Source of the DNA: CALMEC01 sp964434425
GTDB taxonomy: Bacteria; Actinomycetota; Thermoleophilia; Miltoncostaeales; Miltoncostaeaceae
Length of the DNA: 64,000 bases
Assembly: GCA_964434425.1 (NCBI GenBank)
Contig: CAYSVH010000009.1
Location: forward strand, 34,136-98,135
Direction: 5' to 3'
A program made the position numbers and the translations under genes. Positions 1-7,772 of this stretch are shown in pieces. Position 1 is the stretch's first letter, and every line of letters begins with the position of its first letter. The notes under the pieces are model-generated. The model had not been told where the DNA came from and did not search any database. It saw only the letters and a program-made list of their open reading frames with translations.

Positions 1-944
1 ACCGGCTCAAGCGACGACGACCGGGAGATCGCCGCCGGTTCGGCGAGCAGGTCGTAAAGGATGGCCATGCGTACCACCATCCCGTTGGCGGCCTGGCGCT
101 CGATGAGCGTGGCCGGGTCGTCGGCCAGCTCGCCCGAGATCTCGACCCCGCGGTTGATGGGTCCCGCGTGCATGACGCGCTGGCCGGGGCGCAGGCGCGA
201 GTGGTCGACGCCGTAGCGTGAGGTGTACTCGCGGAGCGAGGGCACGAAGCCCCCGGTGCCCATCCGCTCGTGCTGCATGCGCAGGACGTAGACGACGTCG
301 GCGTCGCGGATGTCGCGGATGTCCGTGCTCGTGGCGACGCCCAGGGACCGCTCCGCCCGCCACGGGATGAGCGTGGGCGGACCCACGAGGGTGACGTGGG
401 CGCCCATGGTCGTGAGGCCGATGATGGCGCTGCGGGCGACCCGCGAGTGGAGGACGTCGCCGACGATGGCGACGTGCAGTCCCTCGACGGGCCCGATCTC
501 ACGCTCGATCGTGTAGAGGTCGAGCAGCGCCTGACTGGGGTGCTGGTGCTTGCCGTCACCGGCGTTCAGGACGGCCGCCCGGGTGAAGCGCGAGGCCAGG
601 TTGCACGCACCGACCCCGCGGTGGCGGATGACGAAGATGTCCGGACCGTAGGCGTTCAGGGTGAGGATGGTGTCCTTGAGGCTCTCCCCCTTCTCCACGC
701 TCGACCCGGAGGCCTTGATGTTGACGACGTCCGCGGAGAGCCGCTTCGCCGCCAGCTCGAAGGAGGTCGCCGTACGGGTGGAGGCCTCGAAGAAGAGGTT
801 GATCACGGTGCGGCCGCGAAGCGTGGGGACCTTCTTGTTGTCGCGGCCCATGACCTCGGTGAAGCGGCCCGCCGTCGCCAGGATGCGCGCGATGTCGTCG
901 CGGGCGAGGTCGTCCATCGACAGGAGTGAGCGTCGTGCGTTCAT
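1..944 (-). CDS. pyrB: aspartate carbamoyltransferase catalytic chain, 3' end cut by the window
   Basis: The second gene of the pyr operon transfers a carbamoyl group from carbamoyl phosphate to aspartate, the committed step of pyrimidine synthesis, in the cytosol. The frame stays open from ATG at 944 to the window edge (314 codons). It starts MNARRSLLSMDDL and shows the carbamoyl-phosphate motif FFEASTRT and, further on, HPSQALLDLY, both diagnostic of the family. The usual length is about 305-315 residues, so at most a short tail is missing. Its ATG overlaps the pyrR stop (ATGA), which implies translational coupling and shared control by PyrR. Confidence 0.96.
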   Translation of the reverse strand, partial: MNARRSLLSMDDLARDDIARILATAGRFTEVMGRDNKKVPTLRGRTVINLFFEASTRTATSFELAAKRLSADVVNIKASGSSVEKGESLKDTILTLNAYGPDIFVIRHRGVGACNLASRFTRAAVLNAGDGKHQHPSQALLDLYTIEREIGPVEGLHVAIVGDVLHSRVARSAIIGLTTMGAHVTLVGPPTLIPWRAERSLGVATSTDIRDIRDADVVYVLRMQHERMGTGGFVPSLREYTSRYGVDHSRLRPGQRVMHAGPINRGVEISGELADDPATLIERQAANGMVVRMAILYDLLAEPAAISRSSSLEP

Positions 945-1489
945 CGGTCGCCTTCCTCCAGGAGGATCTCGTCGACCCCGTCGATCTCGGCGATGTGCAC
1001 CGTCACCCGCTCCGTCCGCGCCGTCGGGAGGTTCTTCCCGACGTAGTCGGGCCGGATGGGGAGCTCGCGATGGCCGCGGTCGACCAGCGCGGCGAGCTGG
1101 ACGAGGGGTGGGCGCCCGTAGTCGAACAGGGCGTCGATGGCCGCGCGGATGGTGCGGCCGGTGTAGAGGACGTCGTCCACCAGGAGGACGGCGTGCGTGG
1201 AGATGTCGAAGTCGAGGGCGGTTTCTCCGACGACGGGGACGAGGGGTCGCTGCCCCACGCCGACGTCGTCGCGGTAGAGCGCGATGTCGATGGTCCCGAG
1301 TGGCGGTCGGGTGCCCGTGAACTCCTCGATGAGCCCCTGGATGCGCGCGGCGAGGGGAACGCCGTTCGTGTGGATCCCCACGACGGCGAGGGGGATGTCC
1401 GACCCCACATGGCGCTCGACCACCTCGTGCGCGATGCGCTGGACGGTTCTGCGGAAGTGCTCCGCGTCGACCAGGACCTTGGTGCTCAT
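941..1489 (-). CDS. pyrR: bifunctional pyr operon RNA-binding regulator / uracil phosphoribosyltransferase PyrR
   Basis: PyrR senses UMP and UTP and binds pyr mRNA. Most members also convert uracil and PRPP to UMP. The 182-residue protein carries the PRPP loop VLLVDDVLYTGRTIRAA and the N-terminal phosphoribosyltransferase fold (HEVVERH, VVGIHTNG). I chose ATG 1489, giving MSTKVLVDAEHF. A longer in-frame GTG at 1549 lies inside the PyrR-binding hairpin and adds an unconserved tail. The chosen ATG overlaps the stop of a short leader reading frame (ATGA) and has no strong Shine-Dalgarno of its own, which suggests expression through coupling. pyrB follows with another ATGA overlap. Confidence 0.93.
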   Translation of the reverse strand: MSTKVLVDAEHFRRTVQRIAHEVVERHVGSDIPLAVVGIHTNGVPLAARIQGLIEEFTGTRPPLGTIDIALYRDDVGVGQRPLVPVVGETALDFDISTHAVLLVDDVLYTGRTIRAAIDALFDYGRPPLVQLAALVDRGHRELPIRPDYVGKNLPTARTERVTVHIAEIDGVDEILLEEGDR

Positions 1490-1527
1490 GGGCGCACCCG
1501 TCCGGCCGGAGTCACTGCGTTTTTCAC
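1486..1527 (-). CDS. 13-codon leader reading frame coupled to pyrR
   Basis: A GTG at 1527 is preceded by AAGGGAG (1539-1533) with a 5-nt gap, the best ribosome-binding site in the leader. The frame encodes VKNAVTPAGRVRP and ends at a TGA that overlaps the pyrR ATG. The PyrR-binding hairpin lies just upstream, so protein bound there could block this site and, through coupling, pyrR and pyrB. The peptide itself need have no function. No homology can be judged at this length; the support is the ribosome-binding site and the exact stop/start overlap. Confidence 0.55.
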   Translation of the reverse strand: MKNAVTPAGRVRP

Positions 1528-1541
1528 CTGTACTCCCTTCT

Positions 1542-1555
1542 GACCTCACAGGGTC
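1542..1555 (-). promoter_or_regulatory. PyrR-binding loop in the pyr mRNA leader
   Basis: Read on the minus strand this is GACCCTGTGAGGTC: a GACC/GGTC stem closing the hexaloop CTGTGA, which fits the PyrR hexaloop pattern CNGNGA. No terminator/antiterminator pair follows; the leader ribosome-binding site begins 3 nt later. This arrangement matches the translational repression described for mycobacterial pyr operons rather than Bacillus-type attenuation. Confidence 0.75.
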
Positions 1556-1723
1556 CGGTTAAAGGGTCGGTTCAATGTATCAAGCGCACCGGCTCCCGCC
1601 GGGCACCCCGACCGCCGATTCCCGGAGTACGCGGACGTTTCCGGTGCGGTCCGCCCCGCCTCCGGGGTGCCAACGTCCTCCGGTGCGTGCCATCCTTCCC
1701 TACCCCTCGCCAAAGGAACGCCG

Positions 1724-2098
1724 ATGAAGGCAACGATGATGCAGTCCGTCTTCCCGACGGACACGAACCCCCAGGGAAACCTCTTCGGCGGCCAGCTGGT
1801 CGCGTGGATGGACACCGCGGCGGGCGTCGCGGCCATGCGGCACGCGGAGGGGACGGTGGTCACCGCGCGCATCGACCACATCGACTTCAAGGTGCCCGTC
1901 TACGTGGGGAACATCGTGGTGCTGGCGGCCGAGGTCGTCGAGGTCGGTCGCACCAGCATGGTGGTCGAGGTCGTCGTCATCCGCGAGGACATCTACAACC
2001 GGACGAAGGAGCTCACCACCCGGGGCCGGTTCACCATGGTCGCCATCGACGATGAGGGACGGCCGAAGCCGGTGGAGTCACTTCCCGAAGGCGAGTAG
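1724..2098 (+). CDS. acyl-CoA thioesterase (hotdog fold)
   Basis: This 124-residue single-hotdog enzyme probably hydrolyses acyl-CoA to free acid and CoA in the cytosol. The start MKATMMQSVFPTDTNPQGN followed by LFGGQLVAWMDTAAG is typical of the YciA/BACH thioesterase group, including the helix-start Asn-Pro-x-Gly segment and the conserved Asp. ATG 1724 follows AAAGGA with a suitable gap; an upstream in-frame ATG at 1667 adds an unconserved tail. It is transcribed divergently from pyrR. The acyl-chain preference cannot be read from the sequence. Confidence 0.88.
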   Translation: MKATMMQSVFPTDTNPQGNLFGGQLVAWMDTAAGVAAMRHAEGTVVTARIDHIDFKVPVYVGNIVVLAAEVVEVGRTSMVVEVVVIREDIYNRTKELTTRGRFTMVAIDDEGRPKPVESLPEGE

Positions 2099-2247
2099 CG
2101 GTCGCGGCCGAGCCCGGCCGATGCGTCCCGGGAAGGGGTTCCGAACGCCTCCCGAATGGCCGGCCCCACCGACGGCGCCCGAACGTCCGCGCCCACGAAC
2201 GGACATTCGGCCCGACGGTTCACGCACTGCCGCGGCGGCGACCGGCC

Positions 2248-2253
2248 TAATAT
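2248..2253 (+). promoter_or_regulatory. probable -10 element of the hem operon
   Basis: TAATAT is an unusually AT-rich hexamer in this GC-rich sequence and lies 24 bp before the hemN start region. It would give a short leader containing GGAGAG. No clear -35 element is visible. Confidence 0.5.
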
Positions 2254-2277
2254 GACTGGTGTGATCCGGAGAGCGGG

Positions 2278-3678
2278 GTGGGTGTGATGGCGGTCCGACA
2301 ATTCGACACGGTGGATCCCGGCCTCTTCAGCCGGTACTCACGGCCCGGGCCGCGCTACACCAGCTACCCGACGGCGAACCTGTTCGGCCCCGCCGTGGAC
2401 GAGGCCCGCTACCGCGAGGAGATCGCGCGGACCGACGCCCGCGACGACGCGCCGCCGCTGTCGCTCTACTTCCACATCCCGTTCTGCGACACGCTCTGTT
2501 ACTTCTGCGGCTGCAACATGATCGTGAGCCGCAACCGGCAGAAGATCGGCACGTACCTCGACGTCCTGATCGACGAGATGGACGTGCTGCGCCCGCTTCT
2601 GTCCGCCGACCGGCCCGTCGCCCAGATCGCCTGGGGCGGTGGCACGCCCACCTCACTCGAGCCGGACGAGATCCGGCGGCTGGCCGACGCGACCCGTGAC
2701 CGCTTCGCCATCGCACCCGACGCGGAGGCGGGGGTCGAGATCGACCCCCGCGAGCTCCGCCGCGAGCACATCCAGGCGCTCGCGCAGTCCGGTTTCAACC
2801 GCATCTCGATGGGCGTGCAGGACTTCGACCCGCGCGTCCAGGAGGCCGTGAACCGCGTCCAGCCGCTCGACGTGACCCTCCAGGCCCTCGAATGGGTGGC
2901 CGAGGCGGGCATCTCCAGCGTGAACCTGGATCTGATGTACGGCCTGCCGCACCAGACGCTCGACACCTTCACGCGCACGCTCGACCAGGTCATCGACATC
3001 TCGCCGGACCGCATCGCCGTCTTCAACTACGCGCACGTGCCGTGGATCAAGCGACACATGGGCCTCATCCGTGAGGAGGACCTGCCCTCGCCCGACGAGA
3101 AGGTGCGGATCTTCGCCCTGACCCTCGAGCGGCTGAACGCCGCGGGCTACGTGTACGTGGGCATGGACCACTTCGCGAAGCCGGACAACGAACTGGCGGT
3201 CGCCCAGCGTGACGGGACGCTCTACCGCAACTTCCAGGGCTACACGACGAACGCCGGGACGGACCTGTTCGGCCTCGGGCTCTCGAGCATCGGGCAGTTC
3301 GACCGGCTCTACGCCCAGAACACCAAGACCCTCAGGGAGTACGGCGAGCGCGTGGCCCGCGGTGAGCTCCCGGTGCACGCCGGGTACCTCCTCTCGGACG
3401 ATGACGTGATCCGCCGCGACGTGATCATGACGCTGATGTGCGACTTCATGGTCACCAAGCGCACCTTCGAGGACCGCTACGGAATCACGTTCGACGAGTA
3501 CTTCCACGATGTTCCGGAGCGGCTGGGCGCGCTGGTGGACGACGGTGTCGTACGGTTGTCCGACGACGTGATCGACGCCCGCGGCGAGGGGATGCTCCTC
3601 ATCCGTAACATCGCCATGGCCTTCGATGCCCACCTGCCGACACCCGGGGAGAAACAGGTCTTCTCACGCACCGTGTGA
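2278..3678 (+). CDS. hemN: oxygen-independent coproporphyrinogen III oxidase HemN
   Basis: This radical SAM enzyme decarboxylates coproporphyrinogen III to protoporphyrinogen IX without oxygen. The 466-residue protein has the HemN signature RYTSYPTA and the cluster motif CDTLCYFCGC (Cys70, 74, 77 and 79). The CxxxCxxCxC spacing separates true HemN from the HemW heme chaperone. Length fits E. coli HemN (about 457). GTG 2278 follows GGAGAG; ATG 2287 is an in-frame alternative, so the first three residues are uncertain. Its stop overlaps the hemH start, and hemH and hemY follow, so this is a heme operon. Confidence 0.95.
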   Translation: MGVMAVRQFDTVDPGLFSRYSRPGPRYTSYPTANLFGPAVDEARYREEIARTDARDDAPPLSLYFHIPFCDTLCYFCGCNMIVSRNRQKIGTYLDVLIDEMDVLRPLLSADRPVAQIAWGGGTPTSLEPDEIRRLADATRDRFAIAPDAEAGVEIDPRELRREHIQALAQSGFNRISMGVQDFDPRVQEAVNRVQPLDVTLQALEWVAEAGISSVNLDLMYGLPHQTLDTFTRTLDQVIDISPDRIAVFNYAHVPWIKRHMGLIREEDLPSPDEKVRIFALTLERLNAAGYVYVGMDHFAKPDNELAVAQRDGTLYRNFQGYTTNAGTDLFGLGLSSIGQFDRLYAQNTKTLREYGERVARGELPVHAGYLLSDDDVIRRDVIMTLMCDFMVTKRTFEDRYGITFDEYFHDVPERLGALVDDGVVRLSDDVIDARGEGMLLIRNIAMAFDAHLPTPGEKQVFSRTV

Positions 3679-4700
3679 CCACCATACGAATGACGAAGCT
3701 CGGAATCATCCTGCTCAACATGGGCGGTCCGACCTCCATCGAGAGCGTCCGGCCCTTCCTCAAGAACCTCTTCAACGACCCCGAGATCTTCTCGTTCGGG
3801 GCGATGAACGTCCTGCGCCGCCCGCTGGCCTGGTACATCGCCAAGAAGCGGTCCGGTCCGGTCGGCGAGAACTACCGGATGATCGGCGGCAAGAGCCCGA
3901 TCGCCGAACTTTCCGCCGAGCAAGCAGCCGCCCTGGAGGCCCGTCTCTCCGCAGAACTGGGCGACGAGGTCGCGGTCGTCGTCCGCGTCGGCTTCTCCTA
4001 CTGGCATCCCTTCATCGCCGAGGCCGCCGATCAGATGGAGGCGGAGGGCTGCGACCGCGTCGTCCTGCTGCCCCTGTATCCGCAGTTCTCACGCACCACG
4101 ACCGGATCGTGCTTCATCGACTGGGACAAGATCGCGAAGGAACGCGGTGACCGGCTCCCGCCCGCCGAGCGCATCCCGTCCTACCCGACGCACCCGTCGT
4201 ACATCCGGGCGGTGTCGGAGCGCATCGACGAGGCCCTCGCCGAGGTCCCCGAGGAGGCACGCGATAAGGCCACGATTCTGTTCAGCGCGCACGGCACCCC
4301 GGTCAAGGTGGTGGAGGACGGTGACCCATACTCCCACCAGATCCGCGACACCGTCGCGGCGGTGATGGAACTGCGTGGGAACGACCTGCCGCACCACCTG
4401 AGCTTCCAGAGCAAGGTGGGGCGCGCCGAATGGCTCACGCCCGACACCGTCGACAAGACCCGAGAGCTCGCGACCGCCGGTGTCCGCCACCTGGTGGTCG
4501 TTCCCATCGCCTTCGTCTCGGACCACATCGAGACACTCCACGAGCTCGGCATCGATCTGCGTGAGGACGCGGCGAAGGCGGGCATCGAGGACTTCGTCGT
4601 CACCCGGGGGCTGAACGACTCGCCCCTCTACGTCGAGGCGCTCGCCGACCTCGTGCTGCGGCAGATCACCGACGAGACGTCGGCCGCCGCGGCGGCATGA
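3675..4700 (+). CDS. hemH: ferrochelatase
   Basis: This enzyme inserts Fe(II) into a porphyrin ring. The 341-residue protein shows the N-terminal GIILLNMGGPTS motif, the LFSAHGTPVKV segment with the catalytic His, and the C-terminal FVSDHIETLHELGID motif with acidic metal ligands. GTG 3675 overlaps the hemN stop; ATG 3690 is the alternative and gives the more familiar start MTKLGIILL. Many actinobacterial homologues act on coproporphyrin III, but the HemN gene just upstream argues for protoporphyrin here. The substrate is therefore an inference from context. hemY follows with an ATGA overlap. Confidence 0.95.
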   Translation: MTTIRMTKLGIILLNMGGPTSIESVRPFLKNLFNDPEIFSFGAMNVLRRPLAWYIAKKRSGPVGENYRMIGGKSPIAELSAEQAAALEARLSAELGDEVAVVVRVGFSYWHPFIAEAADQMEAEGCDRVVLLPLYPQFSRTTTGSCFIDWDKIAKERGDRLPPAERIPSYPTHPSYIRAVSERIDEALAEVPEEARDKATILFSAHGTPVKVVEDGDPYSHQIRDTVAAVMELRGNDLPHHLSFQSKVGRAEWLTPDTVDKTRELATAGVRHLVVVPIAFVSDHIETLHELGIDLREDAAKAGIEDFVVTRGLNDSPLYVEALADLVLRQITDETSAAAAA

Positions 4701-6055
4701 GCGACGTCTGCGTCGTCGGCGCGGGCCTCTCGGGGCTGACCGTCGCCCATCGGCTCACGAAGCGGGGACTGAGTGTCACGGTCCTTGAGCGTTCCGGCCG
4801 CCCCGGCGGGGTGATCCGCTCCACGCGGACCGGATCCGCACTGGCCGAGTCCGGTCCCAACAGCGTGATGGCGTCGGCCGAGGCGCTCCGCCGCCTGGTG
4901 TCCGAGCTGGGTCTCGACGGCGAGCGCGTCACGACCGACCCCTCGTCGTCGCGACGATATGTCGTGCGCGACGGACGTCTGCACCCGATTCCGATGTCGC
5001 CCCCCACGCTTCTGCGGTCGAAGCTCCTGTCGACCGCAGGAAAGCTGCGGGTGCTGCGCGAGCCGTTCGTCCGGCGCGCGCCGGAGGACGCCAACGAGTC
5101 CGTGGGCGCGTTCGTCCGGCGCCGGCTGGGTCCGGAACTCCTCGACTACGGGATCAACCCGTTCGTGGCCGGCGTGTTCGCCGGTGACCCGGACCTGCTC
5201 GAGCTGCGAAGCGCCTTCCCCAGGATGCACGCGCTCGAGGCCCGGTCCGGAAGCCTGATCCGCGGGCAGATCGCGCTGGCCCGCATGCGCCGGAAGAGTG
5301 GAACCGCGAAGCCGCCCTCGGACATGTTCGCGTTCCGAGACGGCATGCAGACGCTCACCGACGCCCTCGCCCGGTCCGTCGACGTCACCACCGGCGTCGA
5401 TATCGGCGAGATCGTCCGGACCGGCGGAGGCTACCGCGTCGCGGGAACCGGGCCGGATGGCCCGCTCGCCATCGACGCACGTGCCGTGGTCGTCGCCACG
5501 GACGCCGACGCCGCCCGTCACCTGCTCCGCGCCCTCGCACCCGAGGTCGACGCCCCCCTGCGCGAGATCCCCTATCCGCCCGTCACGATCGTGGTGTCCG
5601 AGTACCGTCGCCAGGACGTGGCCCACGCGCTGGACGGCTTCGGGTTCCTGGTCCCCGCCCGTGAGCACCGGCGCATCCTGGGGACGGTCTTCTCGAGCTC
5701 CCTCTTCCCCCACCGCGCTCCCGACGGGAATGTGCTTCTGACCACGTTCGTCGGCGGGATGCGCCAGCCGGCCGAGGCCCGCCGTCCGGACGACGAGGTC
5801 CGGGCACTGGTGGCCGACGAGCTGTCCGACCTCATCGGTGCCCGCTCACCGGTGACGCAGACGATCACGCGCCACGAGCGTGCCATCCCGCAGTACACGC
5901 TCGGTCACGCGGCCCGCATGGCCCAGATCGACGGCGTGGAGACCCGCAACCCGGGACTCGTCCTCGCGGCCAACTACCGTGGCGGCATCTCGGTCGGCGA
6001 CTGCGTCACCAGCGGCGAGGCGACGGCCGAGGGCGTACTCGCACACCTGGCGTAG
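4697..6055 (+). CDS. hemY: protoporphyrinogen (or coproporphyrinogen) oxidase, HemY/HemG type
   Basis: This FAD flavoprotein oxidises porphyrinogen to porphyrin. The 452-residue protein opens with the dinucleotide-binding motif VVGAGLSGLTVAHRL and the RPGGVIRS extension typical of this family. It ends with NYRGGISVGDCVTSG, the C-terminal FAD-contact segment. No membrane helices are evident, as usual for the HemY type. It overlaps hemH by ATGA and closes the hemN-hemH-hemY operon. Together the three genes cover the last steps from coproporphyrinogen III to heme. The exact porphyrin is unproven because HemY enzymes occur in both heme routes. Confidence 0.93.
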   Translation: MSDVCVVGAGLSGLTVAHRLTKRGLSVTVLERSGRPGGVIRSTRTGSALAESGPNSVMASAEALRRLVSELGLDGERVTTDPSSSRRYVVRDGRLHPIPMSPPTLLRSKLLSTAGKLRVLREPFVRRAPEDANESVGAFVRRRLGPELLDYGINPFVAGVFAGDPDLLELRSAFPRMHALEARSGSLIRGQIALARMRRKSGTAKPPSDMFAFRDGMQTLTDALARSVDVTTGVDIGEIVRTGGGYRVAGTGPDGPLAIDARAVVVATDADAARHLLRALAPEVDAPLREIPYPPVTIVVSEYRRQDVAHALDGFGFLVPAREHRRILGTVFSSSLFPHRAPDGNVLLTTFVGGMRQPAEARRPDDEVRALVADELSDLIGARSPVTQTITRHERAIPQYTLGHAARMAQIDGVETRNPGLVLAANYRGGISVGDCVTSGEATAEGVLAHLA

Positions 6056-6127
6056 CCGGCGGGCACACGCGATGAGGGGAACGCGGGTGCGTCGAGTCGA
6101 GTGCCCTCGAGGGTGACCGACGGTCCC

Positions 6128-6613
6128 TCAGTGGTGCACCAGGAGCTTCGCCCCGATGAGGAGCACGGCGACCCCGACGACGAACGCCGCCGCGACGATG
6201 ATCGTCCCGGCGCCGAATCCGCGGCGCCGCATCCCCGCCGCGGCCGCCGCGACGAAGCCCGCCATCACCGTGCCGAGCCCGAACCACGTGGCCGTCGTCC
6301 GACTGGCTCCCAGTGCCGAGACGCCCACTGTGACGATCAGCGGCGCGAACACCGCGGACACCATGGGCGCGGCCAGCCATGCGTGATAGCGAAGGGAGTC
6401 GTGCGGGTGGTTCGAACGGGGTGCGACCCACGCCGCGAACAGGTGCGTCAGGTAGTAGACGATGTTCGTCGCGACGACGAGCACGACCAGATCCCAGAGG
6501 TCCGGCAGCTTCGCACCGGCCACCAGCGTGGCGCCGGCGACCATGAGCCCGTACAGCCACAGGCGGACGCGCTCGTTGTAGTCGGGGTTGTACTCGTCGG
6601 ACCGGTCGTCCAC
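6128..6613 (-). CDS. membrane protein of unknown function
   Basis: This is a 161-residue protein with about four or five hydrophobic segments: LWLYGLMVAGATLVAG, LVVLVVATNIVYYLTHLF, APMVSAVFAPLIVTVGVSA, FGLGTVMAGFVAAAAAG and TIIVAAAFVVGVAVLLIG. The N-terminus is charged (MDDRSDEYNPDYNERVR) and probably cytosolic. I do not recognise a family. The start is a GTG placed 6 bp after CACACT, which looks like a leaderless promoter. It is convergent with hemY and lies after tyrA in the same direction, but its own promoter suggests independent expression. Confidence 0.7.
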   Translation of the reverse strand: MDDRSDEYNPDYNERVRLWLYGLMVAGATLVAGAKLPDLWDLVVLVVATNIVYYLTHLFAAWVAPRSNHPHDSLRYHAWLAAPMVSAVFAPLIVTVGVSALGASRTTATWFGLGTVMAGFVAAAAAGMRRRGFGAGTIIVAAAFVVGVAVLLIGAKLLVHH

Positions 6614-6619
6614 GCGCGA

Positions 6620-6625
6620 AGTGTG
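6620..6625 (-). promoter_or_regulatory. probable leaderless -10 element (CACACT) of the membrane protein gene
   Basis: CACACT on the minus strand is followed by 6 nt and then GTG 6613. The recO start at 35646 has the same hexamer and spacing. The predicted transcript start falls at or next to the start codon. Confidence 0.4.
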
Positions 6626-6662
6626 TCAGACGCCCGTCGTCCGCACGCCCGGGGGCCATACC

Positions 6663-7763
6663 TCAGACGACGGCCTCCGCACGCACCTCGAAGCCCAGGT
6701 CGCGGACGCACCCGACCGCGGCGTCGCGGGCCTCGGTCCCCGACACCACCAGCGACAGTTGCCCCTCGTCCTCGCCCACGCCCGACTGCAGCTGGAGGTC
6801 CTCGATGTTGACGTGCGCGTGCCCGAGGGCCGTCGCGACCTGCGAGATGGCTCCGGGACGGTTCGACAGGGCGATGACCACGCGGTAGGGCTCGGCGACG
6901 ACGTCCGCGATCTCGCCCAGTCGGGAACGCTCGTCCGCGGCGCGCTGGAAGTAGTCCTCGATGGCCGCCCGGTCCCCGTCACGCACCAGCCGGGCGACCG
7001 CCTCCAGGCGACGCGCGTGATCGTCGATCGCCTCCACCACGGCGTCGGAGTTCGCCAGCAGGATGTCCGCCCAGAGCGGGGGGTTCGCGCCGGCGACACG
7101 GGTCAGGTCGGAGAACGACGGGCCGGCGCTGCGAAGGGCCTCGCGGCCCCGGGGCGTGGTCGACGCCGCCTGGTGGATGAGCGCCGACGCGAGGACGTGC
7201 GGAAGGTGCGAGACCAGCGCGAGGATGCGGTCGTGGGCGTCCGCGTCGATGGCGGACGGCCGCGCCCCGATCCGCGCGATGAGGTGGTGCAGCCGCTGGT
7301 AGAGCTCGGGCCGGGTCTCGTCGGACGGGGTGAGGAAGTAGGTTGCCCCCTCGAACATGCCGTCGCGTGCGTGTTCCACCCCGCCACGCTCGGACCCGCA
7401 GATCGGGTGACCGCCGATGAACCGCTCGCGTTCCTCACCGGTCAACGCGGCGAGGATGCCGGCCTTCGACGACGCGACGTCGGTCACGAGGCACTCGGGT
7501 CCCGCAAGGGCCATGGCCTCACGGGCCACGTCGACGGTCGCGCTGACCGGTGCCGCGACGAACACGACGTCGGCGTCCCGCACGGCCTCGGCCAGGGTCT
7601 CGGTGACCTCGGTGACCACCCCGCGTTCACGGGCGCGTTCGCGGGTCGCGGGATCCGGGTCGAAGCCGATCACGCGATCGACCCCGGCCCGGTGGCGGAG
7701 GGCGAGTCCGAGGGACCCGCCCATCACGCCGACTCCGACGACCGCGATCGGGCCGTCCGACAC
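6663..7763 (-). CDS. tyrA: prephenate dehydrogenase with C-terminal ACT domain
   Basis: This NAD(P)-dependent enzyme converts prephenate to 4-hydroxyphenylpyruvate in tyrosine synthesis. The 366-residue protein begins with the nucleotide-binding motif VVGVGVMGGSLGLAL and has the family stretch GGHPICGSERGG. The segment SFSDLTRVAGANPPLWADI is the conserved helical-domain signature. The last 75 or so residues (VVIALSNRPGAISQVATAL) form an ACT domain, usually a tyrosine feedback site. It ends the minus-strand cluster running from scpA through aroH, hisC and aroF. It is 9 bp from aroF and so likely cotranscribed. Confidence 0.95.
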   Translation of the reverse strand: MSDGPIAVVGVGVMGGSLGLALRHRAGVDRVIGFDPDPATRERARERGVVTEVTETLAEAVRDADVVFVAAPVSATVDVAREAMALAGPECLVTDVASSKAGILAALTGEERERFIGGHPICGSERGGVEHARDGMFEGATYFLTPSDETRPELYQRLHHLIARIGARPSAIDADAHDRILALVSHLPHVLASALIHQAASTTPRGREALRSAGPSFSDLTRVAGANPPLWADILLANSDAVVEAIDDHARRLEAVARLVRDGDRAAIEDYFQRAADERSRLGEIADVVAEPYRVVIALSNRPGAISQVATALGHAHVNIEDLQLQSGVGEDEGQLSLVVSGTEARDAAVGCVRDLGFEVRAEAVV

Positions 7764-7772
7764 GGTGGTGCC

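Noticed and set aside
1487..1549. Start of pyrR at GTG 1549
   Set aside because: That codon lies in the PyrR-binding hairpin, the added residues are unconserved, and ATG 1489 is coupled to a leader frame with a good ribosome site.
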